The translations under genes were made by a program, and so were the position numbers. This document shows positions 48,901 through 55,577 of a stretch of DNA of 64,000 nt, one piece after another; position 1 is the first letter of the stretch; each line of letters begins with the position of its first letter. Origin of the DNA: Methanosarcina thermophila TM-1 (GTDB lineage Archaea > Halobacteriota > Methanosarcinia > Methanosarcinales > Methanosarcinaceae); the NCBI RefSeq assembly GCF_000969885.1, contig NZ_CP009501.1, forward strand, positions 2,983,877-3,047,876, given 5' to 3'. The notes beneath the pieces were generated by a model that was given only the letters and a program-made list of their open reading frames with translations, was not told the DNA's origin and ran no database searches.

Positions 48901-50019
48901 ACAAGGATTGAAACGGCTGGATTACCCACCACTCACCGCCGCCGTATATATATTCGAGAGCAAGATCCATTAAAACAAGGATTGAAACTCAACCCGTCCG
49001 CAATCCATACCGGGAACTTTCCAGATTCGAGAGCAAGATCCATTAAAACAAGGATTGAAACTTGTCATTCCGAAAGAGCAAACGATGCAGGGTCTAAATT
49101 CGAGAGCAAGATCCATTAAAACAAGGATTGAAACCCGTTCCATTCACGGCAACGCATACGGCAACTGACGGATTCGAGAGCAAGATCCATTAAAACAAGG
49201 ATTGAAACCTCAGAAAAGAAGCATTCCTAGCCGACCCCATGATAAGCATTCGAGAGCAAGATCCATTAAAACAAGGATTGAAACCTCCTGATTTCAGAAT
49301 AACTGGAGATGTAAGTACGTATTCGAGAGCAAGATCCATTAAAACAAGGATTGAAACTACTGCTTGCCTATCATATCCTCTTCGAGAAACTCAGATTCGA
49401 GAGCAAGATCCATTAAAACAAGGATTGAAACCACTTTCCTCCATACACTTTCCTCCATAACGAAAAAATTCGAGAGCAAGATCCATTAAAACAAGGATTG
49501 AAACAAATTTCGTTCTGGACCTTCAGAGCCTGGATAAGTATTCGAGAGCAAGATCCATTAAAACAAGGATTGAAACCTCCGTTTGCTCAGAACTACCCGA
49601 TATATCAGCCTATTCGAGAGCAAGATCCATTAAAACAAGGATTGAAACCTTATTTCCACATATTCAAAACTTTTTCAGTAGCATCATTCGAGAGCAAGAT
49701 CCATTAAAACAAGGATTGAAACCGATTTCATGTTTTAAATTGGTAAAAAATGCGTATTATTCGAGAGCAAGATCCATTAAAACAAGGATTGAAACTCGAA
49801 CTATACCCCTCCGGGTATTCTGGTAAGTTTAACAATTCGAGAGCAAGATCCATTAAAACAAGGATTGAAACCTGTCCTGCGGTACTCATCATTGACATAA
49901 AACTCGAATTCGAGAGCAAGATCCATTAAAACAAGGATTGAAACTTCCAGTCTCCTCTTACTATGGGAAAGGCAGCAGGTACATTCGAGAGCAAGATCCA
50001 TTAAAACAAGGATTGAAAC
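45985..50019 (+). CRISPR. CRISPR array: 55 full 37-nt repeats plus one truncated repeat
   Basis: The repeat is 37 nt: it begins ATTCGAGAGCAAGATCC, continues ATTAAAACAAGG, and ends ATTGAAAC. I counted 55 full copies (first at 45985, last 49983-50019), which look identical by eye, with 34-39-nt spacers. One further copy, 47209-47231, keeps only the last 23 nt and follows a 19-nt spacer, an internal deletion. The last repeat is intact, with no decay at the distal end. Apparent proteins rich in REQDPLKQGLK or NPCFNGSCSR are translations of the repeat on the two strands and are not genes. Spacers were not compared to any database. Confidence 0.98.
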
Positions 50020-50109
50020 CTAAGTAGGTTATTGATATTTGTTTTATTGTCATTACTTGCCGCAGAATATTCAAAAAAACAAAACCGTTAGGAATCATAT
50101 TATCAAAAC

Positions 50110-50172
50110 TTATACCATGTCTTCTTTTTTCATTTTTCGGCGGTATGCTTCCTTACATGCTCCAGAGCAATA
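50110..50172 (-). pseudogene. 3' end of a Cys-finger gene abutting a stray CRISPR-type repeat
   Basis: The minus strand reads DFNYCSGACKEAYRRKMKK, then EDMV and stop (50110). YCSGAC is typical of the second half of a small zinc finger, whose first half would be upstream, where instead the stray 30-nt repeat (50173-50202) begins. The frame reads on through the repeat (VSIPLRSDFN). It looks like a truncated zinc-finger gene joined to the repeat. The stretch from 50020 to 50109 holds nothing else I can support. Confidence 0.35.
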
Positions 50173-50202
50173 GTTAAAATCAGACCTTAGAGGGATTGAA
50201 AC
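50173..50202 (+). repeat. Stray 30-nt CRISPR-type repeat (second family), copy A
   Basis: It runs from GTTAAAATCAGACC through TTAGAGGG to ATTGAAAC. It differs from the 37-nt repeat of the main array except for the GGATTGAAAC end, and resembles the Methanothermobacter/Archaeoglobus type (GTTAAAATCAGACC...GGATTGAAA). It occurs 150 bp after the main array. No second copy lies nearby, so it is a single orphan. Confidence 0.7.
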
Positions 50203-50298
50203 TTGGGTCTATTTAGCTGAAGAAGGAACATATGTAAGGAAATAAAAATAGCAAATAATATATTAAAATAAAAATAATATCAATAATAATAACAAATC

Positions 50299-50413
50299 AT
50301 GGGGGGTCTCGATTATAAGCACAGCAGAACTTATACTGGTCATATTAGTAATTCTTCTTTTTATTCTTATAATGACGCGGATATACAAGCTTATCAAACA
50401 TCAGAAAGAATAA
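50299..50413 (+). pseudogene. Small one-TM ORF put out of frame by a run of six G
   Basis: ATG at 50299 is followed by a G run (six G including that of ATG). With one G fewer, the frame would read MGVSIISTAELILVILVILL, then FILIMTRIYKLIKHQKE and stop at 50411-50413: a 37-aa single-pass membrane peptide with a basic tail. As written, the ATG frame instead gives a polar 90-aa ORF to 50571 that looks like a shadow. It could be a frameshift mutation, slippage-controlled expression, or a base-calling error at the homopolymer. No ribosome-binding site is visible. Confidence 0.35.
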
Positions 50414-50907
50414 GTAAAACCGATAAATTATTTAGGAATGAAGAAAATATAGATTTCAAGAGTTCCACAGGCTCTATAGGAAACACACCTTTACAAAATC
50501 CTCTAAATTCTTCCTGCAATTGCCTGTCAAAAATAAACTTTCATTTTCACAAAAATAGTATGAAATCTTAAACAATTGGTAATACTATACTTATATACAT
50601 GTCTGGTTTTAACCTCTATTTCCTGTAAAAAACTGAAATTTAGGGCACCTTTCAAAAATGATAAATTAAACCTGAAAAATTTAGTGATTTGTTCACTCAA
50701 CGAAAATAAACGCTATCGGTTAAACGTACCTATGTGTTTTGTTCACAAGTCATTCCAAAGACTATAGACACACTTTTAGAAATCGTTAGCTAGAGCCTTG
50801 ATATTTCGACCTTGATATTTTACCTGCCGATAAGGTATACGTTAACAGAAAAAACTATGAGAAACACACAGGCAATATTTAGAGAATTATAGCTTATATC
50901 CCCATAA

Positions 50908-51000
50908 TTGAGAGCTCAGATTGAAGAGCTTCAAGTGTTACTCGAAGAGAAGGATAAGAGAACAGAAGATCTGAGAAGGGAAGGAAAAAAAGGTTCATGA
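50908..51000 (+). pseudogene. Coiled-coil coding fragment
   Basis: A TTG-opened frame reads LRAQIEELQVLLEEKDKR, then TEDLRREGKKGS and stop, a 30-residue heptad-like helix. It resembles the N-terminal coil of many DNA-binding proteins and some transposases. Just upstream, 50820-50870 also reads as protein-like sequence (ILPADKVYVNRKNYEKHTG) before a stop. I cannot name the parent gene. Between 50414 and 50820 I see only AT-rich sequence. Confidence 0.3.
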
Positions 51001-51163
51001 AAAATGATTGAAGATGTCAGGCAGTATTGAAAATACATCGATTTATATAATATAAGATGTGTGTTAGTATTGTTAGACGCTTTTTTTCGCTTGGAATTTA
51101 GGTATACCAGGTTTATACACATCATGGAAACATCATGGTGTTATAGTGTTTGACTTTTGGTAT

Positions 51164-51373
51164 ATGATGGTCCCACAAAAAATATCCGATTTAGTTTTTA
51201 ATGACCTTACTAGTTTCATCTCTAAAACATATTCTCGAGATCTTCCAAATTCCTTAATAATTGCTCAAGCATTTATTTTGAAATATCCAGATCATGGAAA
51301 AGAATTTGGTCTTTCTGAAATAAATTCTATTATAGAAGATGGAATTAAACGCGGTCTTTTTAAACTACGCTGA
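51164..51373 (+). CDS. Small hypothetical protein, 69 aa
   Basis: The frame from ATG 51164 reads MMVPQKISDLVFNDLTSF, later IIAQAFILKYPDHGKEFG and IIEDGIKRGLFKLR. It is a soluble helical protein of normal composition. A TATA-like TTTATATAATATAAG lies at 51042-51056, ~110 bp upstream. A GTG at 51146 would add six residues. No ribosome-binding site is clear. I do not recognise a family. Confidence 0.45.
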   Translation: MMVPQKISDLVFNDLTSFISKTYSRDLPNSLIIAQAFILKYPDHGKEFGLSEINSIIEDGIKRGLFKLR

Positions 51374-51660
51374 GAGTTGCACACACGAAGCCGAGCTCCA
51401 TATTCTGTGTTCCTTGATGGACTCCTTGAGGAAGTGCGGTTCCTAGTTGACCTGCAAGTCTGGAATATCATTTTAATGCTCTATTCCTGAGCAGAGTTCT
51501 CTGCTTGAGTCCAGCAAAGACTGATAAAAACATTATCAGTAATAGTTTTCATTCTTTTTAAAAAACAGCTTTATTTTCAGGCTCTAGAGTTCAGGCCAGA
51601 TCTTTGATGGATTCTTTGAGGAAGTGCATTACTAAAAAAATAAAAAGGTTTTTAATTACT
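51374..51660. other. Decayed gap with two 24-bp direct repeats
   Basis: TTGATGGACTCCTTGAGGAAG... (51414-51437) recurs as TTGATGGATTCTTTGAGGAAG... (51604-51627), 190 bp apart. The first copy reads into a protein-like stretch (FLDGLLEEVRFLVDLQVWN). TATA-like sequence is absent. A likely explanation is a remnant of a duplicated coding segment. It precedes the lipoprotein gene. Confidence 0.35.
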
Positions 51661-51695
51661 TATCTTCTTTCTTTTTGCTAAAGGAAGGAAGAACA

Positions 51696-52238
51696 ATGAA
51701 TAAAACTCAGAAAACTTTAGCAATTCTTCTTCTTATTGCTGCTGTGATCTTTGTTGCTGGATGTTCTAGTCAATCATCAACCCAAAAGACAACGGACAAC
51801 ACAGGCAGCCCTGCAGAGGAGCACACAGACCAGAGCAAGGAATGGATGCAGAAAACAAGCTCGGATGCAGAGAATGTATCCAGTGCTGCAAACGAACTTG
51901 CAACTGTTCTAAGTAATCCAGAAGATCTATCGCAAATAACAGCTCTTACAGCATACATTATCACGGAATCAAACAAATCAAGCTATGAGAGCGCATTTTA
52001 TTATTATGATGATGACCTGGAACCAGCAGTACAGAAATATGCTGATATGATGGGCTCTTATGGAGCTTTTGCAAAGCGTATAGACATATCTCTCGAACAT
52101 ATTAACGCAGGAAACACAGCATTAGCAGAAGTCACAATAGAAGACGCGGCAGAATCTCTGATAAGAGGAAACGAATACTATGCAGAGTATAAAACAATGA
52201 TAGAAGACTTTAAGAAAAAGCATCCTGAAATGGCTTAA
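51696..52238 (+). CDS. Secreted lipoprotein, function unknown
   Basis: From ATG 51696 (ribosome-binding site GGAAGG) the 180-aa protein has a Lys-bearing N-terminus, a hydrophobic core (TLAILLLIAAVIFVAG) and a lipobox ending in CSSQSS, so Cys is probably lipid-modified. A Thr/Ser/Glu/Asp linker follows, then a helical acidic domain (NVSSAANELATVLSNPEDL; SYESAFYYYDDDLEPAVQKY). It should be anchored on the outer face of the membrane. No family is recognised. It stands alone, with a hairpin (52270-52309) 30 bp past the stop. Confidence 0.7.
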   Translation: MNKTQKTLAILLLIAAVIFVAGCSSQSSTQKTTDNTGSPAEEHTDQSKEWMQKTSSDAENVSSAANELATVLSNPEDLSQITALTAYIITESNKSSYESAFYYYDDDLEPAVQKYADMMGSYGAFAKRIDISLEHINAGNTALAEVTIEDAAESLIRGNEYYAEYKTMIEDFKKKHPEMA

Positions 52239-52269
52239 TATCTCTAAGGCCTACAGACAAGCTCATTAT

Positions 52270-52309
52270 AATGGGATCAGAAAGGAAAGGTACTTTCACC
52301 TTACCCATT
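52270..52309 (+). terminator. Hairpin downstream of the lipoprotein gene
   Basis: AATGGG (52270-52275) pairs with CCCATT (52304-52309), and inside it AGGT (52288-52291) pairs with ACCT (52298-52301) around a 6-nt loop. It lies 31 bp after the stop codon, with a T-rich GCTTTTTT 30 bp further on. It is a likely transcript 3' end or stabilising stem. Confidence 0.4.
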
Positions 52310-52432
52310 GGAAAGGAGCTTCCGACAGGCTTTTTTAAAAACGAAAAACTCTCCCTTTTATTTTTTTGTTTTTTGTAACCGTCAGGGGAAGACCCTCAGA
52401 CGATCAAAGTTAACTTAAATTTTTTATAATAT

Positions 52433-52639
52433 TTCAAAAGCCAGGATTACAAAAGATCAGAGGCCAACACAGAAGAGGTCAAGCCAGAAGTCCAGGCAAA
52501 AGAAGATAGGCCAGCTCGGGAGCCAGAAAAAGCGCATACAGGGAAAAAAGATCCGAGACTATTAGAATTAGTATATAGAGATATCGAGAACCTGCAAAAA
52601 CAATATGCTATGGAAAAACAGCTATTAGCAGAGGAGTAG
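52433..52639 (+). pseudogene. Acidic coding fragment without a start
   Basis: This plus-strand frame between TAA and TAG has 68 codons reading FKSQDYKRSEANTEEVKPEV, then KDPRLLELVYRDIENLQKQ and AMEKQLLAEE. The mix of Glu, Lys and heptad-spaced Leu looks genuinely coding, but no ATG, GTG or TTG precedes it. It appears to be a gene remnant or a frame displaced by mutation. A minus-strand ORF over the same bases is Phe/Ser-rich and looks like its shadow. Confidence 0.35.
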
Positions 52640-52722
52640 TTAAGAAAGAAACTTGCGCCAAAGTTGCAAGCAAGCGATTTATAAAAATAAGGAAAATCCT
52701 GTATAAAAAGGAAAGGCAAAAA

Positions 52723-52860
52723 TTACTTTTTTCTCAGGTCTGCTTTCTTCCTTCTCAATAACAGCCCGAAAACAGCCATAACCACAATAACAGCAGCCCA
52801 AAATATAGCAGAGAATGGCTTTATAGGGGTTTTAAGCAAGTTAATTTTACTCTTCGTCAT
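52723..52860 (-). CDS. 45-aa single-pass membrane peptide
   Basis: It reads MTKSKINLLKTPIKPFSAIF, then WAAVIVVMAVFGLLLRRKK and DLRKK: a basic N-terminus, one membrane helix and a very basic tail. Its ATG overlaps the TGA of the gene before it (ATGA), so it is the third gene of a three-gene overlapping unit (53190 to 52723). The composition resembles small holin-like or regulatory membrane peptides, but no function can be assigned. Confidence 0.6.
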   Translation of the reverse strand: MTKSKINLLKTPIKPFSAIFWAAVIVVMAVFGLLLRRKKADLRKK

Positions 52861-52973
52861 CTATGAGCCCCACGAAACCTGCACTTAATTGAATCAGCTA
52901 TTTCCTTATTCATTTGCTTTTTTGCCTTTTCTTCGTCGATTTTTGAAATATCCATAACAGGTTCTTCAAACAT
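52857..52973 (-). CDS. 38-aa charged peptide
   Basis: It reads MFEEPVMDISKIDEEKAKKQ, then MNKEIADSIKCRFRGAHR. The frame is short and acidic-to-basic. It starts within the 3' end of the upstream gene (8-nt overlap), preceded by GGAGGAAG that can act as ribosome-binding site, and its TGA overlaps the next ATG. The overlaps support translation. The function is unknown. Confidence 0.5.
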   Translation of the reverse strand: MFEEPVMDISKIDEEKAKKQMNKEIADSIKCRFRGAHR

Positions 52974-53190
52974 CCTTAACTTCCTCCTTCTTCCATAAAT
53001 TTCTTACTTTTGTGGGTTTTGAAAGCTTATAATCAGTTACAAGAGGCTTATACGCATCTTCACGCCTGCCCTGGTAGCCTTTGATGTATTTCTCTACCTT
53101 TCCCCGGAATTTATATCCGGTTCTGACAAATCCCCCGGTGTAGAAGTTTCTTTCTCCTTCGTTTTGCCCTAAAGCTTTTCTTTCTGGCAT
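52966..53190 (-). CDS. 74-aa basic protein, first gene of small operon
   Basis: It reads MPERKALGQNEGERNFYTGG, then VRTGYKFRGKVEKYIKGYQG and KPLVTDYKLSKPTKVRNL. It is rich in Lys, Arg, Gly and Tyr and likely soluble. GAGGT lies a few bases upstream of the ATG. It heads a tightly overlapping three-gene unit on the minus strand. Small, basic, overlapping genes are common in archaeal plasmids and viruses, so an origin in a mobile element is possible but not shown. Confidence 0.6.
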   Translation of the reverse strand: MPERKALGQNEGERNFYTGGFVRTGYKFRGKVEKYIKGYQGRREDAYKPLVTDYKLSKPTKVRNLWKKEEVKDV

Positions 53191-53232
53191 TTGTTAACCT
53201 CGTTGGGTATCCACACAGGCAACTCTAAGCCC

Positions 53233-53466
53233 CTATGAATTGTTTTCTATATATTTTTTCAGCTTTAACCATCTACCAGACTTCTCATTGCAGTAAGGAC
53301 AGATGATATCGCAATAACGCTGTATTGTGGTGACGGATTTATACGGATGGCTACTCGTCACGGATAGCCAGTATAGAATATTAATATTGGCGAGGATTAT
53401 TACTATAAAACTGTGGATTATCCCAATGGGAGGTATAAGGTCAGTGTGCGTGAGGTTTAACCCCAT
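53233..53466 (-). CDS. Possible small membrane protein with C-terminal CPYC
   Basis: From ATG 53466 (77 aa): MGLNLTHTDLIPPIGIIHSF, one hydrophobic helix (IVIILANINILYWL), then RYCDIICPYCNEKSGRWLK with a C-x3-C-x2-C cluster. A longer frame to 53694 is antisense to the plus-strand gene and is discarded. No clear ribosome-binding site is present. The cysteines suggest half of a zinc ribbon. It is divergent from 53489. Confidence 0.4.
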   Translation of the reverse strand: MGLNLTHTDLIPPIGIIHSFIVIILANINILYWLSVTSSHPYKSVTTIQRYCDIICPYCNEKSGRWLKLKKYIENNS

Positions 53467-53488
53467 ATCTTTTTTTTGAAGTGATAAT

Positions 53489-54031
53489 ATGACCAACAAG
53501 AAAAGACCAATCAAAAGAAAATCTAACCGCCTCCAACACTTCTGTTGGAAAGCGTTTTTCACTAAAAATGAGGTAAAAATGGATTCATATGAGCTAATAA
53601 TGGGATTAATGGTAGTCTTGGCAGTTGTTGGTATAATAGTTTTGGCACTAATGGCAGTTTCGGCACTAATAGCCGATGCGAAACCTCCAATCAATATAGA
53701 CGCTAACGATGTCGGAAATCACATAAACCAAAAAGTAAGTGTAACTCTCATAATTCAAGAACATATAGATGAAGGTACTAAGCTTAGTTTTATGATGCCT
53801 ATATTCATTCCATATACAACATCTTCAGGAACAACAACTACAACATACACGAATGTTACTTATGTTCCGATTTTTGAAAATTATAAAGTATATTCCGCAA
53901 AAGAAGGTGTTTATCTAGCCTTGAATAACGATATTGATTTTTCAAGTGGTAAAGCTGTAACAGTAATTGGATATGTGAGAAAAGAAGAAAAGAGTAACAG
54001 ATATGTTATAGAAGTGAGTGAAATTAAATGA
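53489..54031 (+). CDS. Membrane-anchored protein with an OB-fold-like outer domain
   Basis: The 180-aa ORF has a basic N-terminus, then a membrane helix (IMGLMVVLAVVGIIVLALM) and a beta-rich soluble part. Its last strands (AVTVIGYVRKEEKSNRYVIE) look like the end of an OB fold. A Thr/Ser loop (TTSSGTTTTTYTN) sits in the middle. An internal ATG at 53579, after GAGGTAAAA, is also a good start and would give a 150-aa protein beginning just before the helix. The next ORF overlaps by 4 nt. I do not recognise a named family; the OB-fold idea is inference. Confidence 0.6.
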   Translation: MTNKKRPIKRKSNRLQHFCWKAFFTKNEVKMDSYELIMGLMVVLAVVGIIVLALMAVSALIADAKPPINIDANDVGNHINQKVSVTLIIQEHIDEGTKLSFMMPIFIPYTTSSGTTTTTYTNVTYVPIFENYKVYSAKEGVYLALNNDIDFSSGKAVTVIGYVRKEEKSNRYVIEVSEIK

Positions 54032-54141
54032 GTCTTAGAGAAGATGGCAGCATGAGTGATGAATTACTAAATGAAATATTTCGAATTGCTAACAATGCAA
54101 AGTCGGATAAAGTGAAAAAACAAAAGCAAGAGACGGGTTAA
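54028..54141 (+). CDS. 37-aa peptide ending inside a stray CRISPR-type repeat
   Basis: It reads MSLREDGSMSDELLNEIFRI, then ANNAKSDKVKKQKQETG. The start overlaps the previous stop (ATGA), so it is likely translated with it. Its TAA stop (54139-54141) lies within the repeat that starts at 54137, suggesting the repeat fused to the 3' end of a longer gene and truncated it. The function is unknown. Confidence 0.45.
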   Translation: MSLREDGSMSDELLNEIFRIANNAKSDKVKKQKQETG

Positions 54142-54231
54142 AATCAAGCCTTAGAGGGAGTGAAACACTTGCTCAGATTTGGAAGAATGTAAAATAAAAC
54201 AGTTAAAATCAGGCCTTAGAGGGATTGAAAC
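54137..54231 (+). CRISPR. Two-repeat mini-array of the second 30-nt repeat family
   Basis: Copy B, 54137-54166 (GTTAAAATCAAGCC...GAGTGAAAC), is degenerate. Copy C, 54202-54231 (GTTAAAATCAGGCC...GATTGAAAC), is closer to the consensus. They enclose one 35-nt spacer (54167-54201), the proper spacing for CRISPR. With the orphan at 50173-50202 they show that a second array type once existed here. No cas genes adjoin it. With only two repeats it may be inert. Confidence 0.65.
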
Positions 54232-54257
54232 CTGGACTGTAGAAGAGGAATAAAAAC

Positions 54258-54524
54258 ATGACTGAAGACATGGATAGAATAGCATTGGAAGGTCAGATAA
54301 AAAACATTCAAACGTTGATCGAGCTTGATGAAGAAGACATTAAAGGCTATACAGAGGATCTAGCTACCCAAAATATAACAGAAGGACCTCATTATGACGA
54401 AACAATGGAAATCATAAGAGAGAAAAAAATCCATTTGGGAGAATTATATAAAAAACTTGAAATTTTGAAAGATGAAACCCTCTCGTCTAAAGAACGGATA
54501 CTACGTTCCTTAAGGGTATGTTAA
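54258..54524 (+). CDS. Small coiled-coil hypothetical protein, 88 aa
   Basis: It reads MTEDMDRIALEGQIKNIQTL with long acidic helices (ELDEEDIKGYTEDL; IIREKKIHLGELYKKLEILK). A GAGG ribosome-binding site lies about 8 nt upstream. It begins 26 bp after the second repeat copy. Probably a helical dimer; no family is recognised. Confidence 0.55.
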   Translation: MTEDMDRIALEGQIKNIQTLIELDEEDIKGYTEDLATQNITEGPHYDETMEIIREKKIHLGELYKKLEILKDETLSSKERILRSLRVC

Positions 54525-54649
54525 TTACCCTCAGATTACTAAAAATCAATGAAGCATTCTCAGGATGCACATAATAGAAATTGAACTGCCATGTCTCTCG
54601 AGTATGCTGATATTGTTTGAGCCCGTAAAACTACAGGAGTTGATACCGG

Positions 54650-54970
54650 ATGATTTATGAAACCGGATTGAATGGCAGAAGGAACCAGGCTGTAAAAGAA
54701 ATACTCGGGGAGATACTATCCAGTGAGCCTGAACGTGAATATTACTTCAACGTTGCTGATGGTACAATGACAATGAACATAAACAGAACCGGCTATCCGA
54801 AAAAAGTAAACATTAGCTGGTATACAATGGACCCATTGCATTACCCTGTGTTCAGTGAAAATGATGAATATCTCGGTGCAGTTCTCAGCCAGCATGGTTT
54901 CCTGAGCATGGAACGGCTGGCAGAAGCTGTGAGAAAGGCAAAAGCAAAGATGGCTAGATATCCGTGGTGA
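54650..54970 (+). CDS. Hypothetical protein, 106 aa
   Basis: The protein is of mixed alpha/beta character: MIYETGLNGRRNQAVKEILG, then EYYFNVADGTMTMNINRTGY and HGFLSMERLAEAVRKAKAKM. GGAG at 54636 is a fitting ribosome-binding site. Codon use and composition are ordinary. No recognised family; it is the last gene of the accessory stretch before the GNAT gene. Confidence 0.6.
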   Translation: MIYETGLNGRRNQAVKEILGEILSSEPEREYYFNVADGTMTMNINRTGYPKKVNISWYTMDPLHYPVFSENDEYLGAVLSQHGFLSMERLAEAVRKAKAKMARYPW

Positions 54971-55056
54971 TTGACATGCATCAGGAGGGGCATTAACGCT
55001 CAGTGAAAAAATTACTCGTCCTGAATATTCACAAATAAAATCCATAAAAAATTTGA

Positions 55057-55515
55057 TCACACGATTTTTGGTTTTTGATCAAACTTTTTTTCGAAATACA
55101 GGTATCCTGTTTCTTCTTTCTGGAAAGTGAAGCCGTGTTTGAGATACATATCAATTGCTTTCGTGAGGGTTGAGTCGGTTTTAAGGACTACAGCCGAGCA
55201 GTTTTTTTCAGCAAAATCGAGAGCAGCCCTGAAGAGTTTTTTTCCATTGCCTTTGCTCCGGAAGGCTTTTTTAAGGTAGATACGGCGGATTTCGCACCAA
55301 TTTTCATCGAGTTTTCGGACGCCTGCCGTACCTATAACTTTGTCATCGACGATTCCTACGAAAAACATGCCACCGCTTCCGAAGTAATAGCCGTTTATGT
55401 CGTTAAGGTCAGCATCTTTTAGCCTGTCGGGTTCAAAACCATGCTCCTGCAAAACTTCAAGAACAACCTCACGGACTTCTTCCTTTCTGGAGTCTTCATA
55501 TCTCTGGATTATCAT
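55057..55515 (-). CDS. GNAT family N-acetyltransferase
   Basis: The 152-aa protein has the GNAT fold: IVDDKVIGTAGVRKL (beta strands), then the acetyl-CoA loop RRIYLKKAFRSKGNGKKLFR, the R/Q-x-x-G-x-G/A-type motif (FRSKGNGKKL). The C-terminal YLKHGFTFQKEETGYLYFEK fits too. The acceptor substrate is unknown. It starts at ATG 55515, 62 bp from the end of the M20 gene, and may share its transcript. Confidence 0.85.
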   Translation of the reverse strand: MIIQRYEDSRKEEVREVVLEVLQEHGFEPDRLKDADLNDINGYYFGSGGMFFVGIVDDKVIGTAGVRKLDENWCEIRRIYLKKAFRSKGNGKKLFRAALDFAEKNCSAVVLKTDSTLTKAIDMYLKHGFTFQKEETGYLYFEKKFDQKPKIV

Positions 55516-55577
55516 TTATTTCCTCCGCAAACAGGGCAGTCCCGTTATTTCTCACTTATCGGTTTTCAGGCTTTTTC

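Noticed and set aside
46003-50001. Many 60-160-aa ORFs on both strands within the array with repeated REQDPLKQGLK, SRARSIKTRIET or NPCFNGSCSR
   Set aside because: These are translations of the 37-nt CRISPR repeat in different frames.
50576-50767. 63-aa plus-strand ORF
   Set aside because: It is AT-driven, with no ribosome-binding site and no family-like or helical pattern.
52447-52719. 90-aa minus-strand ORF rich in Phe and Ser
   Set aside because: It is the complement of an acidic coding-like plus-strand fragment.
53469-53694. N-terminal part of the minus-strand ORF 53233-53694
   Set aside because: It is exactly antisense to the membrane gene at 53489; only the part downstream of ATG 53466 is kept as possible.
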